Shown one piece after another: positions 19,503 to 30,055 of a DNA stretch of 64,000 bases; the stretch's first letter is position 1; each line of letters opens with the position of its first letter. This stretch comes from Agroathelia rolfsii (lineage: Eukaryota > Basidiomycota > Agaricomycetes > Amylocorticiales > Amylocorticiaceae), in assembly GCA_018343915.1 (NCBI GenBank), contig JABRWF010000001.1:992001-1056000 (forward strand), written 5' to 3'. Under the pieces are notes generated by a model. The model did not search any database and was not told where the DNA came from. It saw only the letters and a program-made list of their open reading frames with translations. The position numbers and the translations under genes were made by a program.

Positions 19503-20998
19503 ACCAGTCAAACTCCAAAGGGGTCTTGAGGAATGGAATCAAGAAAACGGTGTAATTCTATGTCAAGGAAGAGTCTACGTACCAGCAGATAAGGAAATAT
19601 ACATCCAGGTCATCTCTATATACCATGACAGTTTGCTTAGTGGTCACCCTGGCCAACACAAGACACTCAAATTAGTCTCACACAACTACTGGTGGCCTGG
19701 AATGACCAAAGTGGTAAATAAATATGTAGAAACCTACCAAACCTGTATCCAGAATAAGTCCTCACATCTCCCTGCTTTTGGTCCTTTTGAACCCCTTCCA
19801 ATACCCACTTGTCCCTGGGACCATATTACAATGGACATGATTATGAAGCTACCTAACTCCTAAGGTTACAATAGCATTCTAGTAGTGGTAGATAGGTTTT
19901 CTAAAATGACCCACATTATCCCTACTATGGAGAAAATTAATGCCATTGGGATAGCAGAGCTTTTCTAGTCACATGTCTTCAAGCTGCATGGGTTACTATC
20001 CAGAATTACTTCCAATCGAGGACCCCAATTTGCTAGTAAGGTCATGAAAGAAGTACATAAGCGCTTAGGAATTACTATAGCCATGTCCACTGCTTATCAC
20101 CCACAAATAGATGGACAATCTGAACGGGTTAATCAGGAACTAGAAGCATATCTCAGATTCTTTGTTTCACATTGACAAGATGATTGGGCTTGCTTACTAC
20201 CTTCTGCCGAGTTTGCCCTGAATAACCAACAACATTCTGCTACCAAGATATCACCTTTCAGGATGAACTATGGATTTGATCCACAAATGGACTTCTCCCT
20301 TACCAGAATCTTTGAAACCCCTGCTGTGGAAGATTGGTTACATGTGATCTCTGATGTACAGGCAGACGCACAAGCTGCCCTTAATTTAGCAGCAGAAAAG
20401 ATGAAGGAGTCTTTTGACAAGCATGTGTGGGATTCCCCCCAGTGGCAGAAAGGCAACAAGGTGTGGCTATCTACCAAGAACCTCAAGACTTCTCAACCAA
20501 CCAAGAAGCTCTCAGCTAAATTTGCAGGACCTTACGAAATCTTGGAAAGAATAGGTCCACTTGCCTATCACTTAAAGATTCCACATACATGGTCCATTCA
20601 CAACATCTTTTATGTTTCCCTGTTAACCAGTCACAAGCCATCAGAATGAGACCAACCTCCGCCTAAACCTGTGGAAGTAGAAGGAGAAGAAGAATGGGAG
20701 GTTGCACAAATCAAGGACTCTAGGATCTCAGGAAGACCAAAGCAGCTCGAATATCTTGTCAGTTGGAAGGATGTGCCAGGAGAAGATAATTGGGAACCCA
20801 CTAATAACCTAATACATGCTAAGGCCAGAATCCAAGATTTCCACAAGAAACACCCTAATGCACCTAAATACTTAAATGCTGCAGTTTTTGGGGAATTACC
20901 TTTCAGACCAATCAAAAATTACATGGAAACATTAACAAAGGAAAATACAGGATGGGAACTAGGGAAGTTCCGGAGTAACTCCCTTGAGAAGGGGGTAA
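19503..20998 (+). pseudogene. GYP-1 pol, integrase and chromodomain
   Basis: It resumes with GPVKLQRGLEEWNQENG. The zinc-binding part has HPGQHKTLKLVSHNYWW but its first cysteine is a tyrosine (YQTC). Core: MDMIMKLPNS with the first Asp; the second Asp is replaced (TSNRGPQF, expected TSD), a G to A change; the Glu is kept (DGQSERVNQE). The C-terminal part has KGNKVWLSTKNLK and SAKFAGPYEILERIG, then a chromodomain (LEYLVSWKDVPGEDNWEP) from about 20740. Stops lie near 19861, 19966, 20176 and 20647. Chromodomains bind histone marks and steer integration to heterochromatin in related elements. Confidence 0.82.
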
Positions 20999-22008
20999 TG
21001 TTATGAGTTGGATATTTTTCGCCTTTTCTTTACGGACATGTACATATTTTTATTGTATTTTTACGATTTTTATTGACTGAGATACGGATGAAATACCTTG
21101 CAGGCGACATCTTGACATGGGTATGACTGGCTGTGTTAGCCCCACATGACAGGAGTGCTCGTGACAAGAGTATATTAGGAAGGTGGAGTCTAGATCATTC
21201 CTTTTCATCAAAAGGTCTAGACTTAGGAACCAGAGTTGTTCCAATCACTGTGCAATTACTAAGGAGTACTAGACTCATCATTCCAATTGGTTGCTCATTG
21301 GACTTAGGCACAAAGCACTGCCCCTGCATTTAACATGTTCCTGCTTACAAACCCCAGCTGTGCACAGACCAACAAGGCTGCGTATGGGCCCTTTCATTTA
21401 TGTATAAATACAAGCATGTAGCCCTTACCTGAACCTTAGCTTTGACCTTCTTGCCTTTAGGTAAGGGCACCCCTATTTTGTATTCTCTTACATAAGACTA
21501 ATATATCTTCTCACCTTCAGGCTTGTTCGCCCTAGCCCACATCTATACTCTCTCCTCTCCCCTATTTAGTGTAAGGCCTTAACGGCATCTAAGTAGTGTA
21601 TACATAAGCCCTAGTACTAGAGGGCTGCCTAAGTCATAAAAGTCCTCAATACACAGAGGCACTGCACATGATAAGAAAACCCAGTTCATTCTGGTCAAGG
21701 TAGTAACAAGTCCTTACAGGGATAATATAGACCACAGTGGGCTAAGCCGCCTATCTCTAGTAAGAAATATCGTATAAACTATTTGACACAAAGCAAGTAC
21801 CCGGGAAGACGACAAGTCTAGAGTACCGATCACAAGCCTAGCAAAGTAGTTAATAGGGTATCCTATTATGAAGAGCAGCAATGGGAGCATGTGGGTCCCT
21901 GATAAAATTCTGACCAAGTAACACACATAAAACCCGGTCTTATAGCCCACCTTCATACCTTACAGAAGGTTGTGTTTGTCAGATAAGTCAAGCGCACAAG
22001 CCTTGATA
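20999..22008 (+). repeat. GYP-1 3' LTR
   Basis: It is 1,010 bp, starts TGTTATGAGTTGG directly after the tract GAGAAGGGGGTAA, and ends TTGATA like the 5' LTR. Confidence 0.85.
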
Positions 22009-22632
22009 TGCCTCTAAGTACTAGGGAATGAGAGAGAAAGAGAGAGAGTGCTAGGATAGAGGGCCTAGGCCTAAGGAATATACCCTAAAGACAAAGTTTT
22101 AAATTAGTAATCTACTTAAATAAATACAACCTTGGATTTACTTGCCTGAAGGTGAAGAGGTTGAAGCTGAGCTCTTTAGGATAAGTTACATGCACTATTT
22201 ATACTATTATTGAATGGTCCATGCACAGCATTAATGGTCTATGCACAGAGGGAGATAGAAGCATAAGAGTGGCAATGCAGGGGAAGAACTTTTACCCTAA
22301 CTCCACCAGGTATCTGTATAGAGATCTGTTTCTAGACCAATACCGGTAATTGTTAGGAATTGTTCAGGGAAGGAAGGCTGTGTTCCTAGGCTATATATGA
22401 TGATAAAATGGAAGTGCACATAGCCCCAAGATTACTCCTATAACATATGGCTTAGAAACACGTAAGGGTCAATCACATAACCACTGCACTGCCCATAGTC
22501 CATGCCCTAAAAGGGGTAACTTATATAAGAAAATAAAGAAAAAGGGAAGAAAATATGATAACTAATTAAATAATAGTCCAAATAATACAAGAAAATAACT
22601 AAAAAATCGGCAAAAATTCCCTTCTCATGACA
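22009..22632 (-). repeat. GYP-2 LTR, partial; host of the GYP-1 element
   Basis: It matches the GYP-2 LTR from its middle to CTCATGACA at 22632. It begins exactly where the GYP-1 3' LTR ends, as expected if GYP-1 had inserted into a GYP-2 LTR whose other part is left of this window. Confidence 0.7.
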
Positions 22633-22798
22633 AATAGACATGTAATATATTTTAACCATAATAAACACAGGGCAAGCCTTTGTTTACTTAAGTGCACTAA
22701 GCACTATATATGTGTATAGTTATGCAAGTGGTTAGCCAAGGGCCTAGATCTGTCTTATATATACTAATATAGAGGGGCACTGAGTAACTATTAGAATA
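22633..22798. other. AT-rich spacer, nothing recognised
   Basis: No gene or repeat is recognised between the GYP-2 LTR fragment and the MIN-1 LTR at 22799. Confidence 0.4.
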
Positions 22799-23084
22799 GG
22801 CAATCTATGTTGGAATGGCAATATATGCCTTGATGGGAGTGATGGAGTCATGGTCACATGTAGCATGACTACCTTATATAGTGACAATTTTTTGTAGTAG
22901 CTACTTTATTTGTTTGTCTGAATACTATGTCCAAGTATAATGACAAGCATAATTTAATCTAGCTTTGGACTTATTACTGGCTGGCTTGCTCTTTTCTCAT
23001 ACAAATGAATCTATGTAGCAGGATATAAAATTGCATTTCTCCTAGTCACTCAATAGACAAATGGCTATCTGACCAGATAGTGAG

Positions 23085-24688
23085 TGTGAGAAAAGCAAGC
23101 CAGCCAGATTTATATCAAAAGCATAATAGCATTATGCTTATCCTTGTACTTGGATGCGGTATACGGACAAACAAATAAAGTAACTACTACAAAAATCCGT
23201 AGCTACATACTATAGTCACACTCCACATGACTGTGACTCTGTCACTCCCATCGAGACATGGATTGCCTATTCTAACACACCCCCTCAATCCTTGCAATCA
23301 AACCCAAAGAAAATCCCACCAGAATAGAAGGAAAATCATGTCTAGGTAATGTAGATATAGGTAGTGTAAGGTGTATAGTAAGAGATATAAGTGAAGAGAA
23401 ATAAAATGAAAAATGCAAGATACCACTTGCACCCAAAAATCCAAAACAGAAATCGTGGCAGCCGTGCATGTGCGATTGGGCCATGGTGGTTAATTCCTGC
23501 ATATGCCAGCACCTTCTGGTTGCTGGTGCTATGCCAGACTTATTGTTTATGTTGAGCTAAATACAGCGGGTTTGGTCTTTGTGCGTTTAGCTCGATAGCC
23601 CGGGGCTGGGTGATGTTGAGCAAATGAAAATTATTAGCACAACGACGGAATAGCTATTGCCATTGTGCCTGGCACCCCCTGGTGTCTGTGCTCGTCCTAT
23701 AGGTTGTGATCCATCACAGTGTTGTCCCATTGCTCATCTTTGCAGCTGGGACGGTCCTTGTGGCTCAATGCCTCTTGATGGCGGGTTTGTGCTCATCCTG
23801 GGGTTGTGATCCATCACAGTGTTGTCCCATTGCTCATCTCTATGGCTGGGATGGTCCCGTGGCTCAATGCCTCTGGATGGTGGGTTGCACGGTATGGCAG
23901 TGGGCATGTTTGCCACTATTTCGTGCACATTTGTTGGGTGGTAAATTTTGGCTATGCTTGTGCTGAGCCCTTGGGTGAATAAACAAAGAGGTAGGGTGCA
24001 TCAGCACCCCCCTAACAACATTACTGGTGTGCGAGTGTGTGTGTATGTACGTGTGCATGCATGCGTGTCAAATTTGTCGCCCTGATTCAGGGGTCTTCCT
24101 GAATCCCCGTGCAAATCCCCTCCTGTTATGCCTACTCCGGTGGGTATGCCAAACCCTACACTAGCTCCTTGCCAGCTCCAATGACACCTTGTTGTGGCGG
24201 TTACCCGTCCCTCCAAGATTCTCTCATGGAATCCGGAGGCCTGTTATCCACCAACAGCTTATTGCTGCCCGGTTCGCGCATGTTGTCATGAGCCTATTGG
24301 CCAGTGGCCTGACACTGGGTGGGTCCTTAGATTTTGATTGCATTGCTGACTTCGTGTACATAAGAGAGCTCCCCAGGAGCTAATGAAAGCCCAGGGCTGC
24401 AAAAACTCACAGCTTGCTGCCTGGTCAGATGGCCATTTGTCTATTGAGTGACCAGGAGAAATGCAATTTTACGTGCTGCTACACGGATTTGTTTATATGA
24501 GAAAAGCAAGCCAGCCAGATTTATATCAAAAGCATGATAGCATTACGCTTGTCCTTGTACTTAGATGCGGTATGTGGACAAACAAATAAAGTAACTACTA
24601 CAAAAATCTGTAGCTATATACTATAGTCACGCTCCGTGTGACTGTGACTCTGTCACTCCCATCAAGGCATGGATTGCCTATTCTAACA
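23085..24688 (-). mobile_element. MIN-1 element, complete, TSD GTGAG
   Basis: Two 193-bp LTRs (23085-23277 and 24496-24688) flank a 1,218-bp interior. GTGAG occurs at 23080-23084 and 24689-24693. On the minus strand a GATTGAGGGGGTG polypurine tract directly precedes the 3' LTR. No protein domain is seen. A 76-codon ORF at 23272-23502 (minus) is shared with the copy at 31106-31336 only because the DNA is. I could not identify the primer site: the interior starts TAAACAAATCC, not with a tRNA 3'-end complement. Confidence 0.85.
23702..23901. repeat. Two-unit tandem repeat, period about 100, in MIN-1 interior
   Basis: GGTTGTGATCCATCACAGTG starts at 23702 and again at 23802, followed by similar text. 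The copy in the other MIN-1 element (from 31533 and 31634) has the same duplication, so it is ancestral to the family. Confidence 0.7.
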
Positions 24689-25821
24689 GTGAGCTATGAG
24701 TTTCTACAGCCCTGGGCTTTCATTAGCTCCTGGGGAGCTTTCTCATGTGCATGAAGTCAGCAATGCAATTGAAATCTAAGGACCCACCCAGTATTAGGCT
24801 ACTAGCCAATAGGCTCATGACAACATGCATGAACTAGATAGCAATAAGCTGTTAGTGGATAACAGGCCTCTAGATTCCATGAGAGAATCTCAGAGGGATG
24901 GGTAACCACCATGACAAGGCATTATTGAAGCTAGTGAGGAGCCAGTATAGGGTTTTGCATACCTACTGGAGTAGGCATAACAGAAGGGGATTTGCATAGG
25001 GATTCAGGAAGACCTCTGAATCAGGGCAATGAATTCAACATGCATGCATGCATATACATATACACACATACTTGTACACTAGTAATGCTATTAGGGGGGT
25101 GCCAATGCACCCTACCTCTTTATTCATTTACCTAAGGGCTTAGCACAAGTATAGTCAAATTCACCACCTAATAAACATGCATAAAATAGCAGCAAATATA
25201 CCTACTACTATACTATACAACCTGCTATCCAGAGGCATTGAGCCATAGGACTTTCCCAGCTATAGAGATGAGCAACGGGACAACACTGTAATGGATCATA
25301 ACCCTAGGATAAGTACAAACTTGCTGTTAAGAGTTATTGAGCTATAAGGACTATCCTAGCCACAGAGATAAGCAATGGGACAACACTATAATGGATCATA
25401 ACTTATAGAATAAGCATAAATACTAGGGGGTACTAGGCACAATAGCAATGGCCATTCCATTATTGTACAATTATTTTTATTTGCTCAACATTATCTAGCC
25501 CTAGACTATTAAGCTAAATGCATGAAGACCAAACCCACTGCATATAGCTCAACACAAACAACAAGTCCAGCATAGTACTAGTAACCAGAAAGTGCTGGCA
25601 TATATAGAAATTAACCACTATAGCCCAATCACATACACATGGCTGCCACAATTTCTGTTTTGGATTTTTAGGCATAAGTAGTATCTTGTATTTTTCATTT
25701 CTTTCTCTTTATTCTCATTTCTTATTGCATACACCACTCTATCTACATCTACACTACCTACATAGGATTTTCTTTTCTCTTTAGTTGGATTTCCTTTAGG
25801 TTTGATTGCAAGGATTGAGGG

Positions 25822-26168
25822 TGTAAAATGCTAATGCCAATATTAAACTTCAGTTTATTGTAGTGAACTCAAGTAAGTACCTAATGCCAATATTAACTAT
25901 AGGAATAATGAGCATATGAAAAGGGAATAAGGAAATATAACAAGGTACTCACACTTCAGTTTATTGTAGTGAACTGAAGTATGTCAAAGGAGAAAACAGC
26001 GGAGGAATAGATGCATCAGTCATATGACACTGGAAGTAAAATAATATGTACTGTATTTGTACGAAATTAGAGTAAGGGAGTAAATAAATAAATGAAATGA
26101 AATGAAATGGAACACAAGCATGATTAGCATATATAAACATTACAGTCTATACTGCTTGTACCACAACA
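25822..26168 (-). repeat. COP-C-type solo LTR, TSD GAGGG
   Basis: It is 347 bp, reading TGTAAAATGC...CCACAACA on the plus strand. GAGGG flanks it at 25817-25821 and 26169-26173. It is a diverged relative of the COP-C LTRs, inserted in the polypurine tract of a MIN-1 element. Confidence 0.9.
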
Positions 26169-26370
26169 GAGGGGGTGTATTAGAATAGGCAATCTATGCC
26201 TCAATAGGAGTGATGGAGTCATAGTTATGCAAAGCATGACTGTAATATATAGCTATAGATTTTTGTAGTAGTTACTTTATTTGTTTGTCTATATACCATG
26301 TCCAAGTATAAGGACAAGCACAATGCAAACTTTCTTTTGACATATCACTAGCTGGCTTGCTTTTATCACA

Positions 26371-26669
26371 AAGAATACATGTGGAAATAAGGAACAAGGA
26401 GCAGGAGCCATATAGGAAAAAGGGATAATGGAATAGAAGGTAGAATGGGAATGTAGTGATCAAAATAGTAGGAAACTCTAGCAGAGAACCCATGTCATCT
26501 TGAATGCAGTATATTGGAAGCAAATAGGAAAGTAGCAGAGATTTGGATAGAAGGGAGCAGAGCATAGGACTTTGGAGTTCTGCCTAAGCTAGTATAGGAA
26601 TTAGAGCACAAAGCTAGCCTGGTGCAGAGATTGGTCCCAGAGTTAGTGTTCTGGGAGTAGGACATGACA
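26371..26669 (-). repeat. LTR-4 partial, decayed
   Basis: It aligns in reverse with 4000-4300 (AGAATACATGTGGAAATAAG against AGGATACATGTGGAAACAAG) and ends ACATGACA at 26669. The other end is cut at the MIN-1 LTR. Confidence 0.6.
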
Positions 26670-26832
26670 GTATCCCCCCCTTAGGTCCTGAGCCCATGAA
26701 GGATGGAGAAAAAGGTTAATATATTGGAGCTTGAAAACCTTGGAGGTCCTCTAATGGGAGAGATATTGCCATGGGATTTCTGCAACCCTGAATCAATCCT
26801 CTGCTTCCTCTAACCACCACTAAGCAACAATC
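26670..26832 (-). pseudogene. Remnant of a gypsy pol end next to LTR-4
   Basis: On the minus strand GGGGGGGATAC runs into the LTR-4 start, a polypurine tract. The sequence before it resembles the tail of a chromodomain but is too decayed for a firm assignment. Confidence 0.35.
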
Positions 26833-27311
26833 TGTCATAAGTTGGAAAATATGGACAGAATTTTTGCAAATTATTTAATTTTTATTGGAACTATTTTTAC
26901 AAATTTTCATCTCCTTTTATCTTTTTCTTTTATTACCCTTAGGGCATGAACTGTAGGCAGTGAATAGTCAGGTGATTGGCCCTCATGTGACTAAGCTACA
27001 TGCTACAGGAGTAATCATAAGTTGTGTATTTCCTGTTCACTATTCTGCACAACTCTGGAGTACAAACCTCCAACTACTGACTAGTTCCTAATGGATACTG
27101 GTTCTATTACACACCTCTAAGCTTTCACTCCTGAGCTTCTGTGGAGCTCTGCTCCTAAGCACAGAACCTCCAGAAGTATTGTATCTCTATACAGCTGCCT
27201 GTTGGAGTTAGGGAAAAGGTCTTCCCCTGTATAATCTACTTTCTCTATTCTTTGTCTCTACATTAGAACTAGCATGGAACTTCCACAAGTAGTATAAGTA
27301 GTCTATGTAAC
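26833..27311 (+). repeat. GYP-2-like LTR, 5' part, decayed
   Basis: It starts TGTCATAAGTTGG and follows the GYP-2 LTR plan, including TTACCCTTAGGGCATG and GATTGGCCCTCATGTG. A COP-B-type solo LTR interrupts it at 27312. The downstream end could not be found. Confidence 0.6.
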
Positions 27312-27665
27312 TGTTGTAATTAGGGGTGTAATACTATATAATATTAACCTCAGTTGTAGTAAAGGAAACAACTCTGATATTCACCTATATAATATTACTA
27401 CAAAGGAATTAGTAGTGAATATAAAACAGGAGAATAAGTGTCCACTTACACCTCAGTTATAGTAAAGGAAACAACTGAGATGCATGAAGTTCAAATGCAT
27501 CACAGAAGTAAACACTAGTCATGTGACCACAGAAGTAAATAACATATATAACAAGTTATGTACAGTATATAATGTAAATGTCCGTTTATTGTTCCATGTG
27601 AATTAGGAAAAGGAAAAGAGTTTGGAATATACATATAAACCTTTATCCAGCTTTGCCCTTCAACA
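27312..27665 (-). repeat. COP-B-type solo LTR, TSD GTAAC
   Basis: It is 354 bp, reading TGTTGTAATTAGG...CCTTCAACA on the plus strand. GTAAC flanks it at 27307-27311 and 27666-27670. It keeps a predicted LTR intron with donor GTGTAAGT, branch TACTAAT and acceptor ATATAG on the minus strand. Confidence 0.9.
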
Positions 27666-27670
27666 GTAAC

Positions 27671-27863
27671 TTCCTCCACACATCAAAATCAATGATGGTG
27701 CTGTCGGGTCATGCAGCATGTTGTGTGCATATGTCTGGGCTGCTTCAATTGCCAATCAGGCTATACAGCGTATGATGTGTATGCAACAGGGTCAGAAGAA
27801 AACTTTTTTCATGCACCGTGTAATGCTGTGACCGTGCAACTACTCTTGCTTCAGTATATAACC
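27671..27863. other. Spacer before the Zn2Cys6-like pseudogene
   Basis: No gene or repeat recognised. It could hold the promoter of the pseudogene that starts at 27864. Confidence 0.3.
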
Positions 27864-28766
27864 ATGGCTCCTTGCAATAACAAGGAAAAAGGCAAGGCCA
27901 GAGCTCCTAGCTCTGACATTAACCATGAAGAAGAGCTTGAGCACCAGATGCATGAGCATGAGGAGATGATGGTGCATCTGCGCAAAGAATGGGATACAGC
28001 GCGACGAAAATACAAAGCAGCGGAGTGTGCGGCAGAAGAGAAGAAAAAACAGGAGGAGGAGGAGAGATGACACAAGGCGGAGGCAGAGAAGCAGTGCACG
28101 GCTGAGGCAGCAAAGCAGGCAGAGTGGTGGAAACCTGCCTATATCATGTCTAAAGGTGGCAGGGCATGTAAATGCGCTGGCAATGCTAAAGTCGTTGAGG
28201 TTGAGGCCCCCACAATGAAGTAAAGGGTGACAGAGCCATTATCTCTAGTGGTGAGTCCTCCTAATAAAACAACAAAATAATTTTTTTCCTCAACAGCAAT
28301 TGGACAGGCATGCGATACATGCCAATGACAATTCAAGGCCTGCAAGTAGCCACAAGATGGTGGGGCCAAGTGCATACCGTGTTAGGCCAGCCACCTCAAA
28401 TGCAATGGAATTGACCTTGTTGGGCCTAGGAATAGGCTAGGGGCTAACAACCCCCTCATTGTGGGGCTCCTGGGTGCCCTAAAAAGGATCACTGAGGTCT
28501 TCAAGACCATTATAGGTGGACTGGCAGGATGAGCAACAAGCAGAGGTGCCGGCGTGCAGCACGTCAAGGCTGTCAAGCCACCCTTAATAGAGGAGTTGGC
28601 CACAGAGTCGATTGCCAGACCCTCTGGTATAGCGAGGGATGAGGTTGCTGAGGAGGAGATAGAAGAGTGGCTTGCGGAGGATGAGGTGGTAGACAAGAAC
28701 AAGGAGGGGAAGGTCAAGGAGGGAGACATCGCCAAAGGCTCTGGCACATCTTTGCCTTCCCAGTAA
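27864..28766 (+). pseudogene. Decayed gene with Zn2Cys6-like cysteine cluster and coiled coil
   Basis: The ATG at 27864 (MAPCNNKEKGKARAP) opens a frame that can be followed to a TAA at 28764-28766. The first part is a charged coiled coil rich in Glu, Lys and Arg. A predicted 57-nt intron (GTGAGT...GGACAG, about 28244-28300) links it to a cluster with spacing C-x2-C-x6-C-x9-C-x2-C-x6-C, the pattern of fungal binuclear zinc DNA-binding domains. An acidic tail follows. About six in-frame stops are present: TGA, TAA, TGA, TAG, TAG and TGA. Each fits one C to T change. It could be a host gene or element cargo. Function is unknown beyond the DNA-binding motif. Confidence 0.5.
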
Positions 28767-29125
28767 TTGATATTGTATATCCATCATAGTCATTGTGGCA
28801 CATGGCTGCTAATAAATCCTACATTGATGTCCAAATATGTGAAAAAGGAAAATATAGAGGTAGAAAGATAACAGGCACTAAGGCCAGGAAAACCATGATA
28901 AGCAGAGAAGAATGAAAAGATAAGTCTTGTCAAGGAGAACAATGATGGTACAGCAATACTGTCAAAGTATAGGGAAGTCCAAAAGGAAGGTGATTTGTAA
29001 AGGAATGGCAAGACCACAGGGAAATATAAAAAATGGAAGGTCTTGTCATAAAACATAATGATACTACAAAATACTGTCGAAGTATAACGTAGTTACAAAG
29101 AAATTAAAAGGACAATTAAAGGAGT
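28767..29125. other. Spacer, nothing firm
   Basis: AT-rich sequence with several degenerate copies of AATACTGTC...AAGTATA spaced irregularly. No ORF. Confidence 0.35.
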
Positions 29126-29290
29126 AGTTGGAAAATACTGTCAAACAGGATTTTCTGACTCAAAGGTCAGGAAGAAGAAAAGGAAGGACAATTAAGAAAG
29201 TACTCAGAAAATACTGTTAAACAGGATTTTCTGACTTAAAGATCAGGAAGAAGAAAAGGAAGGATAATTAAGAAAGTAGTTGGAAAATAC
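29126..29290. repeat. Tandem repeat, period 76
   Basis: GAAAATACTG recurs at 29131, 29207 and (as GAAAATAC) 29283. The two full units differ by a few transitions. The third unit is cut by the LTR-3 insertion at 29291. Confidence 0.75.
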
Positions 29291-30055
29291 TGTCAAGAGC
29301 TGCCTTCGCAGCTAGCTCAGGCAGTGCAGCAATGCCCTGGGAGTGCTAACTACTAAGTAGCTCACTGCCAGATGGCAGTCCTATGGGTTTATGGAGTTGC
29401 CTCTTTGATATGTTGGGGCCTGCGGTGATACGGATGACGCAGCAAGTAGATAAGCACATAGCAGGTTGGTGCGGGTAGTTCAGCAAGATCAGGCATAGAG
29501 CAGAAGATGACAAGCCAGAGGGAGAGAGCAGAATAAGATACTCAAGGACACTTGAGTCTACAGGTTGACTACTAACAATGCAGCGGGTGTAGGGCTTGTT
29601 TAGGGTGATACACACTTAATTTTCTAACTACTGTAACTACTACATCAGGTACAGTACTATATACTAAGTACAGTAGTTGAGAAAATGATAAATAAGGAAA
29701 GGCAAGGAAAACAATAAAGACAATAAAGAATAGCGTGCACTGCATGCTCTGGTAGTTGTGCCACACTGTGTATGAAGTTGGGATGTATTCCTTTGGAACC
29801 ATCGGCAGTCTGATTGTCAATCAGAGTGTGATTATGGGGGAAGTCCAAGCACAATCTTCCCAGATAGGAAGGATCTGCTGGTGGGGATACATAGCGACTC
29901 GGGGATTGTCTTCGAGAAGTCTGGTTGGTATGTGGAATGCTCTGATGGACAGAAGCACATTAATGATGAGAAGGAAGCGTAAAGGGCAGCCTTGCACATA
30001 GCTCCAGGGAAACATTGGCGGACACATCAGAAATGCTTCTGATGCATAGAGTATG

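Larger units (their letters stand above)
420..22008 (+). mobile_element. GYP-1 chromodomain Ty3/gypsy element, decayed and heavily interrupted
   Basis: Order on the plus strand: partial 5' LTR (420-1159), primer site, gag, protease, reverse transcriptase, RNase H, integrase, chromodomain, 3' LTR (20999-22008). The pieces join in order once inserted elements are set aside. Insertions inside it are 2723-3727, 4000-4621, 4641-5516, 6040-6898, 7025-7899, 8546-17389, 17526-18398 and 19137-19497, each with a matching or near-matching 5-bp TSD. Both GYP-1 LTRs end in TTGATA rather than TTGACA, which supports their pairing. Gag-Pol carries many stop codons and the copy is dead. It appears to lie inside a GYP-2 LTR, whose remainder continues at 22009. 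Confidence 0.8.
22799..26370 (+). mobile_element. MIN-1 element, decayed, holding another MIN-1 and a COP-C solo LTR
   Basis: LTRs at 22799-23001 and 26178-26370 run forward, both starting TATTAGAATAGG (TG to TA). The interior (23002-23084, then 24694-25816) has the same landmarks as other MIN-1 copies in reduced CpG form and no ORF. The tract GATTGAGGG before the 3' LTR is split by the solo LTR at 25822-26168. Flanking pentamers GTAAC and AAGAA do not match, so the two ends may not come from one insertion. Confidence 0.65.

Noticed and set aside
23272..23502. 76-codon minus-strand ORF repeated at 31106-31336
   Set aside because: Similarity follows from the MIN-1 repeat itself. It overlaps the LTR junction and polypurine tract, and substitutions are not skewed to silent sites as far as I can see.
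24001..24070. GT-rich microsatellite as a separate feature
   Set aside because: The same GT-rich stretch is at the same place in the other MIN-1 copies, so it is part of the element.
26371..26669. Unknown AG-rich gene between MIN-1 and gypsy remnants
   Set aside because: It aligns in reverse to the LTR-4 copy at 4000-4621 and ends at a polypurine tract, so it is LTR sequence.
28767..29290. CRISPR-like array
   Set aside because: The units are 76-bp direct tandem repeats without spacers in a eukaryotic context.
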